DNA of 64,000 bases from Ephemeroptericola cinctiostellae (lineage in GTDB: Bacteria; Pseudomonadota; Gammaproteobacteria; Burkholderiales; Burkholderiaceae), in contig NZ_CP031124.1 in NCBI RefSeq assembly GCF_003339525.1, forward strand, positions 1,240,001-1,304,000. The letters are read 5' to 3'. The notes under the pieces were generated by a model. It ran no database searches. It was not told the origin of the DNA and saw nothing but the letters and a program-made list of their open reading frames with translations. Shown one piece after another: positions 28,619-36,972 of the stretch; position 1 is the stretch's first letter, and each line of letters starts with the position of its first letter. The translations under genes were made by a program, and so were the position numbers.

Positions 28619-31333
28619 TTAACCCAATACTTCACGCAGTAAGTCCTGCACCGCATTCATTTCATTTTTCACCTGCTCAGGCTGAACACGCGTATCGTGG
28701 TTGTTTTGCAAGCGCGCTGCATGCTGAATGGCACGGAAAGAGCGATACGCATTCGCTGCTTCAGTGGCCGTGTGTGGAGAAATCAAACCTGCATCTCCAG
28801 CCCGATGAAGCAAACCGATGTTGCCTTTGTTTTCAAGCAATTCAACATGGGCATGGCTGTTCAGCAAAACCAACGCTTGTACACAAAATTCAATGTCAAC
28901 CATGCCACCTGTGTCATATTTAACGTCAAACAACGCACTGGTGTTGGGGTGACCTTCTTTGATTTTTTGCTTCATCTTGATGATGTCTTTAATGACCACA
29001 TCGCGTTCACGCGGTTGTTGCAAGATCGAACGCCGCTCGTTCTCAAACCAATCGCCAATGACTGCATCACCCGCGCAAAAACGCGCCCGTGTGATGGCTT
29101 GATGTTCCCAAAACCATGCAGATTCACTTTGGTATTGTTTAAACATGCTCAAGCTGCTGACCAGTAAACCGCTCGCACCATTCGGGCGCAGTCGATAATC
29201 GGTTTCAAATAAAATCCCAGCAGGCGTGGGCGCGATCAGCCAATTGTTCAAACGTTGGGCAAAGCGGGCGTAAATGTCCGAGGCATCCACATGCGCATCA
29301 TCGTACAAAAAGACCAAATCCAAATCCGAGGCATAACCCATTTCTTTACCACCCAATTTACCGTAGGCGATGATGGCGAAATTAGGCGTTTCTTTATGGC
29401 GTTTTAGAAAAGCGTGCCAGCAAAAATGCAAGGCTTGGCGCAAGATGATGTCTGTTAATTCAGACAAATGATCCGCCAATTGCTCCACCGTCCACAAGCC
29501 ATCAAGTTCCTGTGCGAGCAGGCGAAATACCTGTGCATGGTGGGTCTCACGCAGAATGTCCATTTGACGTTCGACATCGGGCATGTCAGGGTTGTCATTG
29601 ATCACAGCACGCGCCAAAGCCTGTTGTAACTCGGTTTCGACTTCTGCCCAATTCGGCGGCGTGTGTAGCGCAGGCGTGAGCATTTCATCCAATAAAATGG
29701 GATGCGCCGTCAAGTAATCGGCCGCCCAACGCGAGCGGGTGCACAGTTTGATCAAATGCGCCAAAGCTTTCGGGTATTCAAACAGCAAAGCCAAATAGCT
29801 GCTGCGTTTGGCGACAGAATCCAAAAAGTTGAAAATGCGCATCGCATATTCATTGGGAATCGGTGCCGTGTTTTGCGCCGCCAAAAGAGCCAATGTGCGC
29901 AACACCAATTGGCGATAGCGCATTTGACTGCGCTCAGGCAATTGGTTGATGCGCGCATCGCTGTCAAGCCGCGCCAAGTGCTCTTGCAAGGCATTCGGTT
30001 CTTTGAATGGGGCAATCAATGCTGCATGGTCGTCGTTTTGCGGTTGAGCCTCTGAGGCACCGTTTTTATCCGCTTCAAACAGCGCATTGAAGTGAGTGGA
30101 TACGATCGCTTGACCTATTTTCAAATGCGCAAGCAACGCGTCAAAGTCTGCACAATGCATGGCTTGCGCCAGTTTTGTTTGGGTGTCTGTTTGAGACGGC
30201 AACAACTGCGTTTGTGCATCATCGATGTATTGAATGTGGTGCTCAAGGTGGCGCAAGAAGACATAATACTCGGTCAATTGAGCCGCCTTTTCAGCAGAGA
30301 TCAAACCGTGTGCGAGTAAATGCGGCAACACATCCAAGCTGGCTTTTTGTTGCAGTTCAGGTGTGCGCGCACCTTTGATGATTTGATACAACTGCACGAT
30401 GAACTCAATTTCACGGATGCCACCTGCACCCAGCTTGATGTCAATTGCGTTATTTTTTGCGCTTGATTTTGCATTGGCCTGCGTGCGGATTTTGCTGTGC
30501 ACATCACGCAGTGCATCGATGGCATCGTAATCAAGGTAACGACGGAAAACAAAAGGGCTGATTAAATTGTGCAGCTGATGTGAGTGCGCATCGGGATTCA
30601 TCAAACGGCTTTTCAGCCAAGCAAAACGCTCCCACGTGCGCGCATTGGAGATCAAATATTTTTCAAGCATCGACAAGCTCACGCACAGCGGTCCGCTTGC
30701 GCCGTTCGGACGCAGGCGCATGTCGACGCGAAACACAAAACCAAACTCCGTGACATCATCGAGCAACTTGATGACCCGTTTGCCCAAACGTTCAAAAAAC
30801 TCACCGTGCGACAACAGCCGTGGACGGGGATTGTCGCTGGTGTTGCGTGTTTCCCCATCGTGTTCAAACACAAAAATCAAATCCATGTCCGACGAGACAT
30901 TCAGCTCATTGCCCGCCAGTTTACCCATCCCCATCACCCACAACGGCATCGGCGTGCCATCCTCACGCAACGGCTCGCCATGCACTTCACGCAACGACAA
31001 GCGGCACACCTCAAGCGCATGTAAAGTACTTGCATCCGCCAATGCGCTGATGGTCGCCGTCACCACGGTCAAGTGCTGCTCATCCAATGCATGGTTCAGG
31101 TTGTACTCCATCAACGCCAACATCACCTGCGCCCGCGTTCGTCGCAGAGCCACGCCCGCCGCCGTTTCAGCGTCGTGGTGCGCAGGGGTGTTGGCTTTGA
31201 ATAATGTTTGAATGTCAGCGATGGATAAAGGCAATTTAGCCATTAAATCAAGGACTTGTGTCTCGTTGACGCGACCGCTGTTCAATTGATTGCGGGCGTA
31301 GTTGGAGTAGGATTCAGATTTTAAATGGGACAT
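28619..31333 (-). CDS. glnE: Glutamine synthetase adenylyltransferase / deadenylase
   Basis: A 904-residue bifunctional enzyme that adenylylates glutamine synthetase to lower its activity and removes the AMP under PII control. Two nucleotidyltransferase domains are visible: WVMGMGKLAGNELNVSSDMD with DLIFVFEHDG near residues 130-160, and FAIIAYGKLGGKEMGYASDL with DLVFLYDD near 640-670. Each is followed by its helical domain (RLRPNGASGPLCVS; RLRPNGASGLLVSS). GAGGIREIEFIVQ and DTGGMVDIEFCVQ are the conserved linker motifs. Length is usual (about 900-950). The gene stands alone between two REP-like repeats. Confidence 0.95.
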   Translation of the reverse strand: MSHLKSESYSNYARNQLNSGRVNETQVLDLMAKLPLSIADIQTLFKANTPAHHDAETAAGVALRRTRAQVMLALMEYNLNHALDEQHLTVVTATISALADASTLHALEVCRLSLREVHGEPLREDGTPMPLWVMGMGKLAGNELNVSSDMDLIFVFEHDGETRNTSDNPRPRLLSHGEFFERLGKRVIKLLDDVTEFGFVFRVDMRLRPNGASGPLCVSLSMLEKYLISNARTWERFAWLKSRLMNPDAHSHQLHNLISPFVFRRYLDYDAIDALRDVHSKIRTQANAKSSAKNNAIDIKLGAGGIREIEFIVQLYQIIKGARTPELQQKASLDVLPHLLAHGLISAEKAAQLTEYYVFLRHLEHHIQYIDDAQTQLLPSQTDTQTKLAQAMHCADFDALLAHLKIGQAIVSTHFNALFEADKNGASEAQPQNDDHAALIAPFKEPNALQEHLARLDSDARINQLPERSQMRYRQLVLRTLALLAAQNTAPIPNEYAMRIFNFLDSVAKRSSYLALLFEYPKALAHLIKLCTRSRWAADYLTAHPILLDEMLTPALHTPPNWAEVETELQQALARAVINDNPDMPDVERQMDILRETHHAQVFRLLAQELDGLWTVEQLADHLSELTDIILRQALHFCWHAFLKRHKETPNFAIIAYGKLGGKEMGYASDLDLVFLYDDAHVDASDIYARFAQRLNNWLIAPTPAGILFETDYRLRPNGASGLLVSSLSMFKQYQSESAWFWEHQAITRARFCAGDAVIGDWFENERRSILQQPRERDVVIKDIIKMKQKIKEGHPNTSALFDVKYDTGGMVDIEFCVQALVLLNSHAHVELLENKGNIGLLHRAGDAGLISPHTATEAANAYRSFRAIQHAARLQNNHDTRVQPEQVKNEMNAVQDLLREVLG

Positions 31334-31694
31334 GGGCAGGGGTTTGGAAAGTAAGGGTTCATGGTCATCACCATCATCACAACTTGATGGATCATACCGA
31401 AAAGATGAAAAATCGCTGACGTGTTTTTGCCTTCAAACCCAATGATAGCCAGTCCGCTATTGAATTTGACAGGTCATTGCATCGTGTGCTTGATCCGCAA
31501 TCTACCGTCAATCTCCAGTGCTGGGAGATGCCGCATCAAGTGCGGCATGATGGATTAATTAACGAAACAACCATAGAAACGGTATTGCTCTTCTGACCAT
31601 GTGGCGTGCTCCGCATGGTCATTAAATGCATGCCCGTTGGATTTGACATCAGTTTTTACGTCACATGTGGGGCAGATGCAAGTGCTCACCGCGA
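31334..31694. other. Intergenic region with REP-like element
   Basis: 361 bp without a gene between glnE and the CitE-like gene, both on the minus strand. It holds REP copy B (31474-31552) and a further stem, GACCATG / CATGGTC, at about 31595-31621. Nothing else was recognised. Confidence 0.6.
31474..31552. repeat. REP-like palindromic element, copy B
   Basis: Begins TCATTGCATCGTGTGCTTGA and ends AAGTGCGGCATGATG. Internal hairpins ATCTCC...GGGAGAT and GCCGCA-TCAAG-TGCGGC are present. Same ends and inner box as copy A, with about 16 bp more. Confidence 0.6.
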
Positions 31695-32672
31695 TCAAAA
31701 CCACTTTTCAGCAAAAGCAGGCAGCGTTTTACCCGCCGCATGCGCCCGTTGAAGCACCAACCAAAAATGCCTAAAACTGGCTCGATCATGCAATTTGTTT
31801 TCAAAAGCAATCGGCCCCCAGCTCGCCGCCTCCGCTTTTAACAACAAATCGGCTGCAAAAGTCACCTCATCATCATCAGGCGAAAACGCCCGCAAAATTT
31901 CATCGATCTGATTCGGATGAATGCTCCACATGCGCAAATAACCAAACTCATCTCGCGCACGGCGTGCATCATTAAACGCCGCGTTTGGCGTTGCATAATC
32001 TGTCGTCACATTGTGCGAAGCCACCTTGCCAAACGCCGCACACGCGCGCGTAATCGCCAACTTACAATGCGCCACCATCGGATGCTCAAACTGCCCTGGT
32101 GACGTCATCGCGCCCGCAGGAATTGTACCGTGGTGCGCCGAGACAAAATCCATCAAGCCAAACGATAAACTTTCGACTTGAGGCAACGCTGCAATCGCAT
32201 GCACATCATATAACGCCGCATGCGTTTCAATCAAAATATGCAGCGGCGGCAACACCACACCCGCATCCTCGTGCAAACGACCAATATCAGCAATCTGGGC
32301 CAACGTTTCGCTCAACGTACCCACTTTTGGAATCATCCAATACGCAGGCGCACGCCGCGCCGTCGCCAACACCAAACGCACATCATCCAAACTGTGACCA
32401 TGCTGCGCATCATGAATCCGCACACCAAGGCGATTAAATTGATTCAACTCAGACGCCAACACCTCACCCATCAACCTCGCCTGCGCCGCCTCCTGCCCAA
32501 TACTCGCACCATCCTCAAGATCCAGTGCAATGTCAAATGCGCCATGAAGCTCAATTTGCTTGGCAATCGCCTTGTGAATAAACCGCTCATTACCTGCATA
32601 ATGGTCAACAGGTGAAAGCGAAACAGGCGCGGGCGCGTCGGAAAAAAGGGCGATGGATGGATGGACTGTCAT
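31695..32672 (-). CDS. HpcH/HpaI aldolase / citrate lyase beta (CitE)-like protein
   Basis: A 325-residue CitE-type TIM barrel. Mg-binding and CoA-ester lyase elements are visible: DIALDLEDGAS (about residues 47-57), LGVRIHDAQHG, PKVGTLSE, LHILIETHAALYDV (catalytic Glu), SLSFGLMDFVS and MWSIHPNQIDEI. The family cleaves or condenses CoA thioesters such as citryl-, malyl- or citramalyl-CoA. No citF/citD genes are nearby, so a stand-alone lyase or thioesterase is more likely than true citrate lyase. In Burkholderiales a homologue commonly sits next to mdh and sdh, as here, except that a cassette array now separates them. RBS TAAGG precedes ATG 32672. Confidence 0.82.
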   Translation of the reverse strand: MTVHPSIALFSDAPAPVSLSPVDHYAGNERFIHKAIAKQIELHGAFDIALDLEDGASIGQEAAQARLMGEVLASELNQFNRLGVRIHDAQHGHSLDDVRLVLATARRAPAYWMIPKVGTLSETLAQIADIGRLHEDAGVVLPPLHILIETHAALYDVHAIAALPQVESLSFGLMDFVSAHHGTIPAGAMTSPGQFEHPMVAHCKLAITRACAAFGKVASHNVTTDYATPNAAFNDARRARDEFGYLRMWSIHPNQIDEILRAFSPDDDEVTFAADLLLKAEAASWGPIAFENKLHDRASFRHFWLVLQRAHAAGKTLPAFAEKWF

Positions 32673-33098
32673 GTGACCTTAGGAAATAATGGCTCAAAAA
32701 ATGGATTGGATAACGCGTGAAGTCGTTGGTGCCCATCCTAACAAAATAAGGGGCTTGGTACAACTGTAGCGCTGAAAGTCCTGTGCTTTTATAATCGTCA
32801 ATGAGGCAAATCATGGATCAATCAAAAAGTATAGATAGGCATTGATTAAACGATGTTCATCATGTACTCTTATGGTGTAAGCCTCAAGTCAAGGCATTAA
32901 ATCGTCATGCCGTACTTTAGATTCGAACAGGAAGACGTTCTACTGGCTTAAAGAATCAAGCAAGCCCATTGCCTTGAGGGCAGCAGATTTATAAAAATCA
33001 TATAAGCAGGTTGTGCGGCATTTTGAAAACAGAATGTTTTTAATTGTTGGTGTTTTTTGACGCATAACATACGTTAGCCACACAAATAGGAAAAAAAC
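32673..33098. other. Intergenic region at the left border of cassette array 1
   Basis: 426 bp with no convincing gene. At its right end lies ATAACATACGTTAGCC (33064-33079), containing the core GTTAGCC (33073-33079) that opens the cassette array. No integrase gene or fragment is seen. The promoter driving the cassettes, if any, is not assigned. Confidence 0.5.
33064..33079 (+). other. Leading core site of cassette array 1 (attI-like or attC half-site)
   Basis: ATAACATACGTTAGCC ends with the recombination core GTTAGCC. The same 16-base block with two changes (ATAAGATACGTTAGGC) opens array 2 at 44186. No inverse core pairs with it upstream, unlike the complete attC sites that follow. Confidence 0.5.
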
Positions 33099-33446
33099 AT
33101 GGATCTTCAAGAATTTGTATCAGAAACATTACTGCAAATTATTTCTGGGATTAAAAATGCACAAGATAAAACTAGCACTTCTGGTGGTTCAGTTAATCCA
33201 AGAATAACAGGTAGCTCGGAGTATGCAGCGCAACATGGCTTTCTTCGAACCGCTGGAGGATCTCCCGCGCAAATCGTGCAATTTGACGTAGCTCTAACTG
33301 TCACAGAAGGCACTGGAACAAAAGGTGGTATTGGCGTTTTTGCTGGTGCAATAAACTTAGGTAGCAGTGGGCAGTCCACTAATGAAAACAAATCAATCAG
33401 TAGAGTTAAGTTTGCAGTACCTGTTTCTCTTCCTGAAAATCAATAA
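33099..33446 (+). CDS. Trypco2-like cassette protein
   Basis: A 115-residue cytosolic protein, first in the cassette array. N-terminal helix DLQEFVSETLLQIISGIKNA, a polar middle, then a beta-rich half (VQFDVALTVTEGTGTKGGIG, ISRVKFAVPVSLP). This helix-plus-beta pattern resembles the trypco2 (trypsin-co-occurring) domain seen beside predicted bacterial conflict proteases; the match is by eye. No protease gene is adjacent. An attC site begins two bases after its stop, as expected of a one-gene cassette. Confidence 0.55.
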   Translation: MDLQEFVSETLLQIISGIKNAQDKTSTSGGSVNPRITGSSEYAAQHGFLRTAGGSPAQIVQFDVALTVTEGTGTKGGIGVFAGAINLGSSGQSTNENKSISRVKFAVPVSLPENQ

Positions 33447-33447
33447 T

Positions 33448-33573
33448 GGCTAACAAGTCGCTGAAGCATCGCGCACTTCGTGCGCTGGACAGTTTTTAAG
33501 TTGCGGTTTTGTGGTTTTGCTGCGCAAAAGTATCCCACAAAACCGCAACTTAAAAACTGCCGCTTAGTTAGGC
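33448..33573 (+). other. attC site 1 (126 bp, VCR-like length)
   Basis: Inverse core GGCTAAC (33448-33454) and core GTTAGGC (33567-33573). Between them is a perfect 25-bp inverted repeat (33490-33514 with 33535-33559, loop 20 bases) and a smaller CGCACTTCGTGCG stem. Length and layout are those of long chromosomal-integron attC sites. Confidence 0.82.
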
Positions 33574-33628
33574 ATCGGCAAACGCAGCGCATGCTTCAGC
33601 CTTCCCAACCAACCACATTGGAGCCACA

Positions 33629-34093
33629 TTGCTACAGACTCAAAAGCGAATTGCCGCGTTCTTCTATGGGAGTTTCATCCGTAGAGACGTCATGGCCTTG
33701 GGTGGCTTCAATCCCGAAACAGTCGAAGTCGCAAAACTAAATGGGTACGACATCACCTTTGATCCACACGCGAATATCTTTCGGTCTGGTCAACACGCCG
33801 TTTGTGGTGTCCTGGTGTATCCATCCCACGATGAACTGAACAAGCTGTACTCAAGAGACGGAGTTGGTGTCTTTCTTCCCGAGGCCGTGCTTGTGGAAAC
33901 CAGCAACAACAGAATGTTGCCAGCCATTTGCTACATGCCGCCTGGGCGAAAAGACGATCCAGCCGACCTTGCATATGTCGAGCACATCATCAAGGCGGCC
34001 CGAGAACATGGCTTTCCCAAGTGGTATTTGAGCCACTTGGAAGAATTTTGTTCTTCTCCCAAGGTTGAAGGTGCGGTACACACCGACGCCTAA
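33629..34093 (+). CDS. Gamma-glutamylcyclotransferase / AIG2-like cassette protein
   Basis: A 154-residue protein. FFYGSFIRRDVMALGGFNPE near residue 10 resembles the YGSL-type substrate loop of the GGCT/AIG2 fold, and the beta strands AVCGVLVYPSHDELNKLY and GVFLPEAVLVET fit the rest of the barrel. GGCT-fold enzymes cyclise gamma-glutamyl amines, and many stand-alone members are uncharacterised. The start is TTG/ATG-ambiguous; position 33629 follows the attC by 55 bp. The stop overlaps the next inverse core site, typical of cassettes. Confidence 0.6.
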   Translation: MLQTQKRIAAFFYGSFIRRDVMALGGFNPETVEVAKLNGYDITFDPHANIFRSGQHAVCGVLVYPSHDELNKLYSRDGVGVFLPEAVLVETSNNRMLPAICYMPPGRKDDPADLAYVEHIIKAAREHGFPKWYLSHLEEFCSSPKVEGAVHTDA

Positions 34094-34156
34094 CCCTGCA
34101 ATCGAGAGGACGTGCCTCGGCAAGCTGGGTCGCGCCTCTCAACTCAAACGTTAGCC
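34088..34156 (+). other. attC site 2 (69 bp)
   Basis: Inverse core GCCTAAC (34088-34094), core GTTAGCC (34150-34156), with imperfect stem GAGAGGACG...CGCGCCTCTC between. It overlaps the stop codon of the preceding gene. Confidence 0.85.
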
Positions 34157-34168
34157 CGTAGATCGAAT

Positions 34169-34807
34169 ATGCTCACCACCACCAGCTACCTCCTCTTTGT
34201 CGGCGCAGCCCTGCTCATGGCACTCACGCCAGGCCCGAACATGATCTACTTGATTTCACGATCACTTTGTCAAGGTCGCGCCGCAGGTGTCATGTCTTGG
34301 TTCGGTGTTGTGCTTGGCTTCACAGTCCACATGGTCTGTGCCACGGTCGGACTTACCGCTCTATTCATGGCTGTTCCTCTTGGCTACGAACTGCTCAAGT
34401 TTGCTGGAGCAGTTTACCTTCTGTGGCTGGCTTGGCAGGCGGTGCGGCCTGGTTCACGTTCTCCATTCGAGGCCAGAGACCTCCAGGCCGAGTCACCACG
34501 CAAACTTTTCACGATGGGCTTGCTCACCAGCATTCTCAATCCAAAAGTCGCAATCTTTTATCTCTCGGTCTTGCCGCAGTTCATTTCACCTGAGGCAGGC
34601 TCTGTATTTACCCAGAGTCTACTGCTGGGCACAACTCAGGTGTGCATTGGGTCAACAGTGAACCTGCTGGTTACACTTTCGGCGGCGGGCATAGCTGGTT
34701 GGTTCTCAAGAAATCCAGTCTGGCTTTCGGTGCAGCGGTATTTCATGGGCTTGGTACTCGGCACTCTCGCAATCAAGCTGCTGGCGCAGCAGCGAAATGC
34801 GGCCTAA
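34169..34807 (+). CDS. LysE family amino-acid exporter
   Basis: A 212-residue inner-membrane translocator with six hydrophobic segments. The LysE/RhtB signature ALTPGPNMIYLISRSLCQGR lies near residue 18, then GVVLGFTVHMVCATVGLTAL, KFAGAVYLLWLAWQAVR and LTSILNPKVAIFYLSVLPQF. It exports amino acids or homoserine-like compounds; the exact substrate is unknown. ATG 34169 lies 12 bp after the attC core, and the upstream extension overlaps the attC. GC content is visibly higher than that of the housekeeping neighbours, which fits acquisition as a cassette. Confidence 0.85.
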   Translation: MLTTTSYLLFVGAALLMALTPGPNMIYLISRSLCQGRAAGVMSWFGVVLGFTVHMVCATVGLTALFMAVPLGYELLKFAGAVYLLWLAWQAVRPGSRSPFEARDLQAESPRKLFTMGLLTSILNPKVAIFYLSVLPQFISPEAGSVFTQSLLLGTTQVCIGSTVNLLVTLSAAGIAGWFSRNPVWLSVQRYFMGLVLGTLAIKLLAQQRNAA

Positions 34808-34808
34808 C
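34802..34808 (+). other. Isolated attC inverse core (half-site)
   Basis: GCCTAAC overlaps the LysE stop codon, but no palindrome or GTTRRRY core follows before the cupin gene at 34865. The site appears eroded, leaving the two genes joined. Confidence 0.5.
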
Positions 34809-34864
34809 AGATCTGTTTAATTTCAGCATTACCCACAGCACACGAATCCATCACCCCTACTGAC

Positions 34865-35221
34865 ATGACCATACAACACATCCAAAAATCTTCTGCCCGC
34901 CGCATCCCTATCTCCCCCGAGTTCACGATTTTTGAGTATGGATCGCTCGGGAGTTCTGTTGCGAATGGGTCTGTTGCTGAGATCAATGGCCGCTACCCTG
35001 TTCAGGGTTGGGGCAGAAATCTTGAGTCAGACGAGATTGTCTATGTCGTGTCTGGTTCAGGAGAGCTTGAAATGCCCGAGTCGGTTGTTATCCTGCAAGC
35101 AGGCGATGTCGCTTTCGTTCCAAAAGGTCAGAAGATCGCCTGGCGCGGAGACCATCTTGTCGTCTTCATTCCGTGTGTCCCAGCCTGGCGGCCAGAGCAG
35201 CACGAGCTATTGAATGAATAG
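34865..35221 (+). CDS. Cupin-domain cassette protein
   Basis: A 118-residue single-domain cupin. LESDEIVYVVSGSGELEMPE is motif 1 (without the usual HxH) and LQAGDVAFVPKGQKIAWRGD is motif 2, with PGD-type GD and a P-G turn. A typical cupin metal site is therefore incomplete: the His pair of motif 1 is absent. It resembles small cupins related to EutQ or AraC-type N-terminal domains. Function is unknown. It begins 57 bp after the LysE gene without a complete attC between. Confidence 0.68.
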   Translation: MTIQHIQKSSARRIPISPEFTIFEYGSLGSSVANGSVAEINGRYPVQGWGRNLESDEIVYVVSGSGELEMPESVVILQAGDVAFVPKGQKIAWRGDHLVVFIPCVPAWRPEQHELLNE

Positions 35222-35241
35222 TATTGGCTCTGCAAGACTGG

Positions 35242-35351
35242 GGGCAACCTTTCCATCGAACGGATGCGCAATGGCATGCCACGCCTGACCCCCATTTCAT
35301 TTTGGGTCAGGCGCATCAATCCACCGCGTGCCGCTCATGTCAAAGTTAGGG
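35242..35351 (+). other. attC site 3 (about 110 bp, degenerate inverse core)
   Basis: Core GTTAGGG (35345-35351) and probable inverse core GGGCAAC (35242-35248). The inner stem CGCCTGACCC / GGGTCAGGCG is perfect, with outer imperfect pairing (GAACGG with CCGCTC). Confidence 0.6.
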
Positions 35352-35370
35352 CTTTTTAATTGGAGGCAAA

Positions 35371-35727
35371 ATGAGTATTCTTGAATTGTTGCGCTGGCAG
35401 TGGAGCGGCTATCCGAGGTATCACCACTCGCGCGCCAACCTGCTCATACACATCGTCGTTGTGCCTCTTTTCTTGGCTGGCAATGTCGCACTTGTCGTCG
35501 CGGTCATCGAGCGTTCTGCCACGTTGGCAATCTTCTCGGTCGTTGCCATGGTTGTCTCTGTTGCCTTCCAAGCCCGCGGTCACGGGAAAGAGGAGGTGCC
35601 GCCGGAGCCTTTCACGAGTCGCACCAATGCCCTCTCGCGCATCCTTCTTGAGCAGTGGGTTACGTTTCCACGGTTCGTCATTTCAGGAGGCTGGTTCCGT
35701 GCATTGCGTCAAAGCAGCCCGCCCTAA
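35371..35727 (+). CDS. DUF962/Mpo1-like membrane cassette protein
   Basis: A 118-residue protein with two hydrophobic helices (NLLIHIVVVPLFLAGNVALV; TLAIFSVVAMVVSVAFQ). The segment WQWSGYPRYHHSRANLLIH and the QARGHGKEE stretch after the second helix resemble the GH..E pattern of the DUF962/Mpo1 family, whose yeast founder is a 2-hydroxy fatty acid dioxygenase. The match is by eye and only moderate. The ATG at 35371 follows GGAGG by 5 bases, and the cassette boundary is 20 bp upstream. Confidence 0.5.
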   Translation: MSILELLRWQWSGYPRYHHSRANLLIHIVVVPLFLAGNVALVVAVIERSATLAIFSVVAMVVSVAFQARGHGKEEVPPEPFTSRTNALSRILLEQWVTFPRFVISGGWFRALRQSSPP

Positions 35728-35817
35728 TTTTTCCGTCGAGAGGGCATGCAATGGTGAGCCAGGTTCGTTTTGATAAAGCCTTCATGCCTACGCATGCCCT
35801 CAAGTCAAACGTTATGC
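35722..35817 (+). other. attC site 4 (96 bp)
   Basis: Core GTTATGC (35811-35817) and inverse core CCCTAAT (35722-35728). The stem GAGGGCATGC / GCATGCCCTC brackets a ~40-base loop region. Confidence 0.7.
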
Positions 35818-35838
35818 CACATAGAAAGTGATCGCACC

Positions 35839-36291
35839 ATGTACCACGCCATTGTTCGCAGGAAGATCACCTCAGCGTTTGCTGGGCTCAGCGCTGGGAG
35901 GATTGAGGCCATTACAGATGAGCTGTCCACAAACGCTGTTCACTATTTCGTAGGTACGCATGCGCTGTCCGGAACACGTCGAACACCAGAGGCCATCCGA
36001 GCTTGGTATGGGCGTCTTCTGCGGCTCTTGAATGGAATCAGCTTTACTCTTCAGGAAGTGAGGGTCTCGGGTTGGCCGTGGTGCATGCAAGTGGAGACCA
36101 TTTGGATCGAAACTAACTTTGGAACCGATGGAGTCAAAACTTCGGCTGAAGGGGGCAATCTGATTCAAATTGAGTGGGGTCGTGTAACCAGCGTATGCAT
36201 CTATCCAGACACAGCTGCGCTGGAGCGCACGCTGCAACGCATCGCTGCAAAAGGCACCACAGAGGCGCTGGCCGCTCCGATCACATCCTGA
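35839..36291 (+). CDS. SnoaL-like (NTF2-fold) cassette protein
   Basis: A 150-residue protein. RKITSAFAGLSAGRIEAITD, then VHYFVGTHALSGTRRTPEAI and AWYGRLLRLLNGISFTLQEV fit the cone-shaped NTF2/SnoaL fold (two helices, then a beta-sheet with a hydrophobic pocket). WCMQVETIWIE and IEWGRVTSVCIYPDT complete the sheet. Enzymatic role unknown. ATG 35839 lies 21 bp after the attC core; the longer frame upstream runs through the attC and was not used. Confidence 0.62.
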   Translation: MYHAIVRRKITSAFAGLSAGRIEAITDELSTNAVHYFVGTHALSGTRRTPEAIRAWYGRLLRLLNGISFTLQEVRVSGWPWCMQVETIWIETNFGTDGVKTSAEGGNLIQIEWGRVTSVCIYPDTAALERTLQRIAAKGTTEALAAPITS

Positions 36292-36304
36292 GCATGTCGC
36301 ATGA

Positions 36305-36383
36305 GCCTCACTCTTCCATTGAAAGGACGCCTTCTGGCAGACTTCGCCCACCTCCAGTCGCCTCGCTCTGTCAAACATTAGGT
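36305..36383 (+). other. attC site 5 (79 bp, core with ATT)
   Basis: Inverse core GCCTCAC (36305-36311, one change from GCCTAAC) and core ATTAGGT (36377-36383), with imperfect pairing between. The conserved first G of GTTRRRY is A. Confidence 0.55.
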
Positions 36384-36397
36384 TTAAGGAAAATCGT

Positions 36398-36970
36398 ATG
36401 AAATATCTGAAAAAATTAGTTTTTGCATTAATTGCAACATCCAGCGTTGCGCGCGCCGAGAGCATCATCAATTACCAAACACAGGGAAACCTACAGATAA
36501 CAAACAATATAGCTTGTGTTGATGTGTCAGAGCTAAAAAACATGTATACCCCAGCAGATGTTTTCAAGGGAATGACAAATTGTTTAGACAAGAAAGATTA
36601 TGTGGCCGCAACAAATTTATATGCATTTTCTAGGGTGTACGGTATGGTTGATGCAAAGAGGGTGAGTGATAGAACAGCCCATCAAGCGATGGTGGTTTTG
36701 CAAATGAATGCCGTCAGAAATTTATCAAGCGACGAGTTAAATTCTTTTAGCCAAGTCATGAAAGCAACCCTTTCAACTGGCAGCGATTCACTAAATCGAT
36801 TATGCAAAAAAATTAAAACTGTTGGAGCACCCAATTATTATCCCGCCTACATGATACAACATGGCATGGGCGCTTTTATGGGTGGGCAAAACCCAATTGA
36901 TCAGTCGGTTGATGTCACAAAAACATTTAACGAAGCATTGACCCAAAGTTTACATTGTAATCCTGAATAA
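36398..36970 (+). CDS. Exported hypothetical cassette protein
   Basis: A 190-residue protein of unrecognised family. The signal peptide is MKYLKKLVFALIATSSVARA with cleavage before ESII. The mature part is mostly helical and has four cysteines (NIACVDVSE, TNCLDKKDY, NRLCKKIK, SLHCNPE), which fits two disulphides in the periplasm. Codon use is AT-richer than in the preceding three cassettes, suggesting a different donor. RBS AAGGA lies before ATG 36398. Confidence 0.65.
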   Translation: MKYLKKLVFALIATSSVARAESIINYQTQGNLQITNNIACVDVSELKNMYTPADVFKGMTNCLDKKDYVAATNLYAFSRVYGMVDAKRVSDRTAHQAMVVLQMNAVRNLSSDELNSFSQVMKATLSTGSDSLNRLCKKIKTVGAPNYYPAYMIQHGMGAFMGGQNPIDQSVDVTKTFNEALTQSLHCNPE

Positions 36971-36972
36971 AA

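Noticed and set aside
28459..28923. 154-codon plus-strand ORF at the end of glnE
   Set aside because: Most of it is antisense to the glnE C-terminus and its start runs through a REP-like repeat; composition is not protein-like.
32673..33098. Integron integrase or attI with divergent intI at the left of array 1
   Set aside because: No tyrosine-recombinase reading frame or fragment on either strand; only the core-bearing 16-base block is seen.
35283..35312. Rho-independent terminator after the cupin gene
   Set aside because: The CGCCTGACCC/GGGTCAGGCG stem has no T-run and is the inner stem of an attC-type palindrome ending in GTTAGGG.
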